DNA of 64,000 nucleotides from Callipepla californica brunnescens (Eukaryota > Chordata > Aves > Galliformes > Odontophoridae), in contig JALIRH010000030.1 in assembly GCA_023055505.1 (NCBI GenBank), forward strand, positions 4,646,001-4,710,000, written 5' to 3'. Positions 62,760 to 64,000 of this stretch are shown here, in pieces. The notes under the pieces were generated by a model that was not told the origin of the DNA, ran no database searches, and saw only the letters and a list, made by a program, of their open reading frames with translations. The stretch's first letter is position 1. Each line of letters opens with the position of its first letter. The position numbers and the translations under genes were made by a program.

Positions 62760-64000
62760 GAACCAGGCCAAACCAGCCTGCTAAACCGTTTAAACCACCA
62801 TCCCACCACCACAAGGAAAACAACCTATTTTGGTATTGGAAACGCTCCAGTTCCTTCTGACTGCGCACTGCAGTCATAGCTCTGTAGGTACTCATATCCA
62901 CTACAGAAGGATTTCCTTCCCCAAAGCACAAGGAAAGAAGGAACAGGCAGAGAGGAAAGAAAGTGATTTTTCCATCCCCTAATGCAGCTAGACATGGTGT
63001 GCGACAAAATATGGCGGGGTGAAATCATCAGTTAATTTTTAATAAATTTCAGTGTGTAAAAGTGGAAAACTGACCTCAATGTGTTTGTTTGTTTGCTTTT
63101 TCTAGGAAAGCAAAATCAGCATTTCTGAGAACACATTGATATGAGATGAAAATAGACAATAGTGAGAACGCTTCTTGGGGAAATCTGAAAGGAGAGGGGA
63201 AACACATGAGCAGTGCCATAGGATAGGGATTAATTGGATGCAGTTGAAAAATAAATCATTCCAGCTCTTGGTTGGGCTGCTATCTCATGTTGCTGAGGAT
63301 TCTTAATCCTCCCAGCTGCTTGCTTCTTCCCCACGCATTTTCCTTGGAGCTGTGTGTTCCTCCAACCCCCAGGGCCCTGCTCTACCTCTCCTGCACCACA
63401 CCAGGCCCCTGCTCCCTGAGATGGAGGAAGCAGCGCTCCTCCATACTGCAAGCATCATCTCCTTGTGGTTCGCAGGGAGTGCTCAGGGATCCTACAAAGA
63501 AACTCACAGCTCCTGAGGACATGGGCAGGCTCCTGCCAGCTTCACTAGCTCACCAAAATCAACCTCCACTTCCTGCAAACTGCAGTCCAAGCACTGCAGC
63601 TTGAGAAGAGCCCAGCAAATGTGATGGCCCTTCTGCTGGAGGTCTCGCAGACACTTTCCCAAGTTCAAGGCAGAGACCTTCAAGCTCAGAAAAGAGGCAA
63701 GCATGCACTGGAGAGCACTCTGAAACCTCTGTGCTGCGGGTATAAGCTGCTTGTGCACCCTGTGGGTTTGCACTGCCTTCTGCTCCCACCACCTCCTGAG
63801 ACATGGGACGCTGCACTTAGGAGAAACAAACTCCACTTTTATTAGATTTAGTGGAGCCATGAAAAGTTTGGTGTCTCACAGCTGCACTGAGCTCCTGATT
63901 AAACCTTTTGGGAAGGGGAGTTGAAGCAGTGTGCAGCACTGTGAAAAAGAATGACATTGCTTGTGTGAAAGAAATGCCTCCCTGTGATGAAAGCAGTGGA
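62760..64000. other. Stretch without recognisable genes
   Basis: No exon, repeat or RNA gene could be supported. The minus-strand open frame at 63,860-63,504 has no recognisable domain and no splice context. It is left uncalled. Confidence 0.4.

Noticed and set aside
63504..63860. 118-codon minus-strand frame as a host gene
   Set aside because: No recognisable domain, no splice signals examined gave a consistent exon, and an alternative frame over the same bases is also open.

Overview
This window looks like a bird genome, most likely a galliform. The evidence is a degraded CR1 LINE with its typical reverse transcriptase and 3' tail protein, an alpharetrovirus-type envelope gene, compact ERVL-like (class III) proviruses, and a KRAB zinc-finger gene with vertebrate exon structure. 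No bacterial-type genes, RNA genes or CRISPR arrays were seen. The species is inferred, not proven.

Region 1 (1 to about 38,936) is one unbroken tandem array of an 18-bp unit, consensus GGCCCCATTGATTCCTAT, with about 2,160 copies all in the same direction. Variant units (GATCCC, GAGTTC, GCATGAATTCC and others) recur in fixed order over kilobases, so the array has higher-order repeats. The clearest is a nearly identical 2,680-bp tandem duplication (about 11.52-14.19 kb and 14.20-16.87 kb); another is a roughly 1.89-kb pair (22.3-26.1 kb). The unit has no stop codon in four of six frames, so the many long open frames here are a by-product of the repeat and not genes. The left end of the array lies outside the window.

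Region 2 (38,937-43,140) is a plus-strand ERVL-like provirus (ERV A): LTR, a gag-position frame with three hydrophobic segments, protease, reverse transcriptase and partial RNase H. Its LTR starts six bases into an array unit. It is cut at its 3' end by a minus-strand gag fragment of a different retrovirus (element D, 43,140-43,841).

Region 3 (about 45.0-49.22 kb) is a host KRAB zinc-finger gene with a 127-bp KRAB-A exon, a KRAB-B-like exon and a finger exon. The finger array has stop codons in fingers 4 and 6 and is cut inside finger 6 by an alpharetrovirus-like LTR (49,219-49,561, minus strand), which belongs to a 3' provirus piece carrying env (element E).

Region 4 (51.18-60.30 kb) is a nest of ERVL-like elements. 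A protease/RT scrap (B') is followed at once by a longer plus-strand provirus (ERV B: LTR, gag, pol). The integrase of B is cut by the LTR of a minus-strand provirus (ERV C) that belongs to the same family as ERV A.

Region 5 (60.30-64.0 kb) holds a 5'-truncated, decayed minus-strand CR1, then a stretch with an LTR-like segment near 62.56-62.76 kb, then about 1.2 kb without recognisable genes. Overall this is heterochromatin-like sequence: satellite, nested retroelements and one eroding KRAB-ZNF gene. Such genes often repress retroelements, but nothing here shows that this one does.
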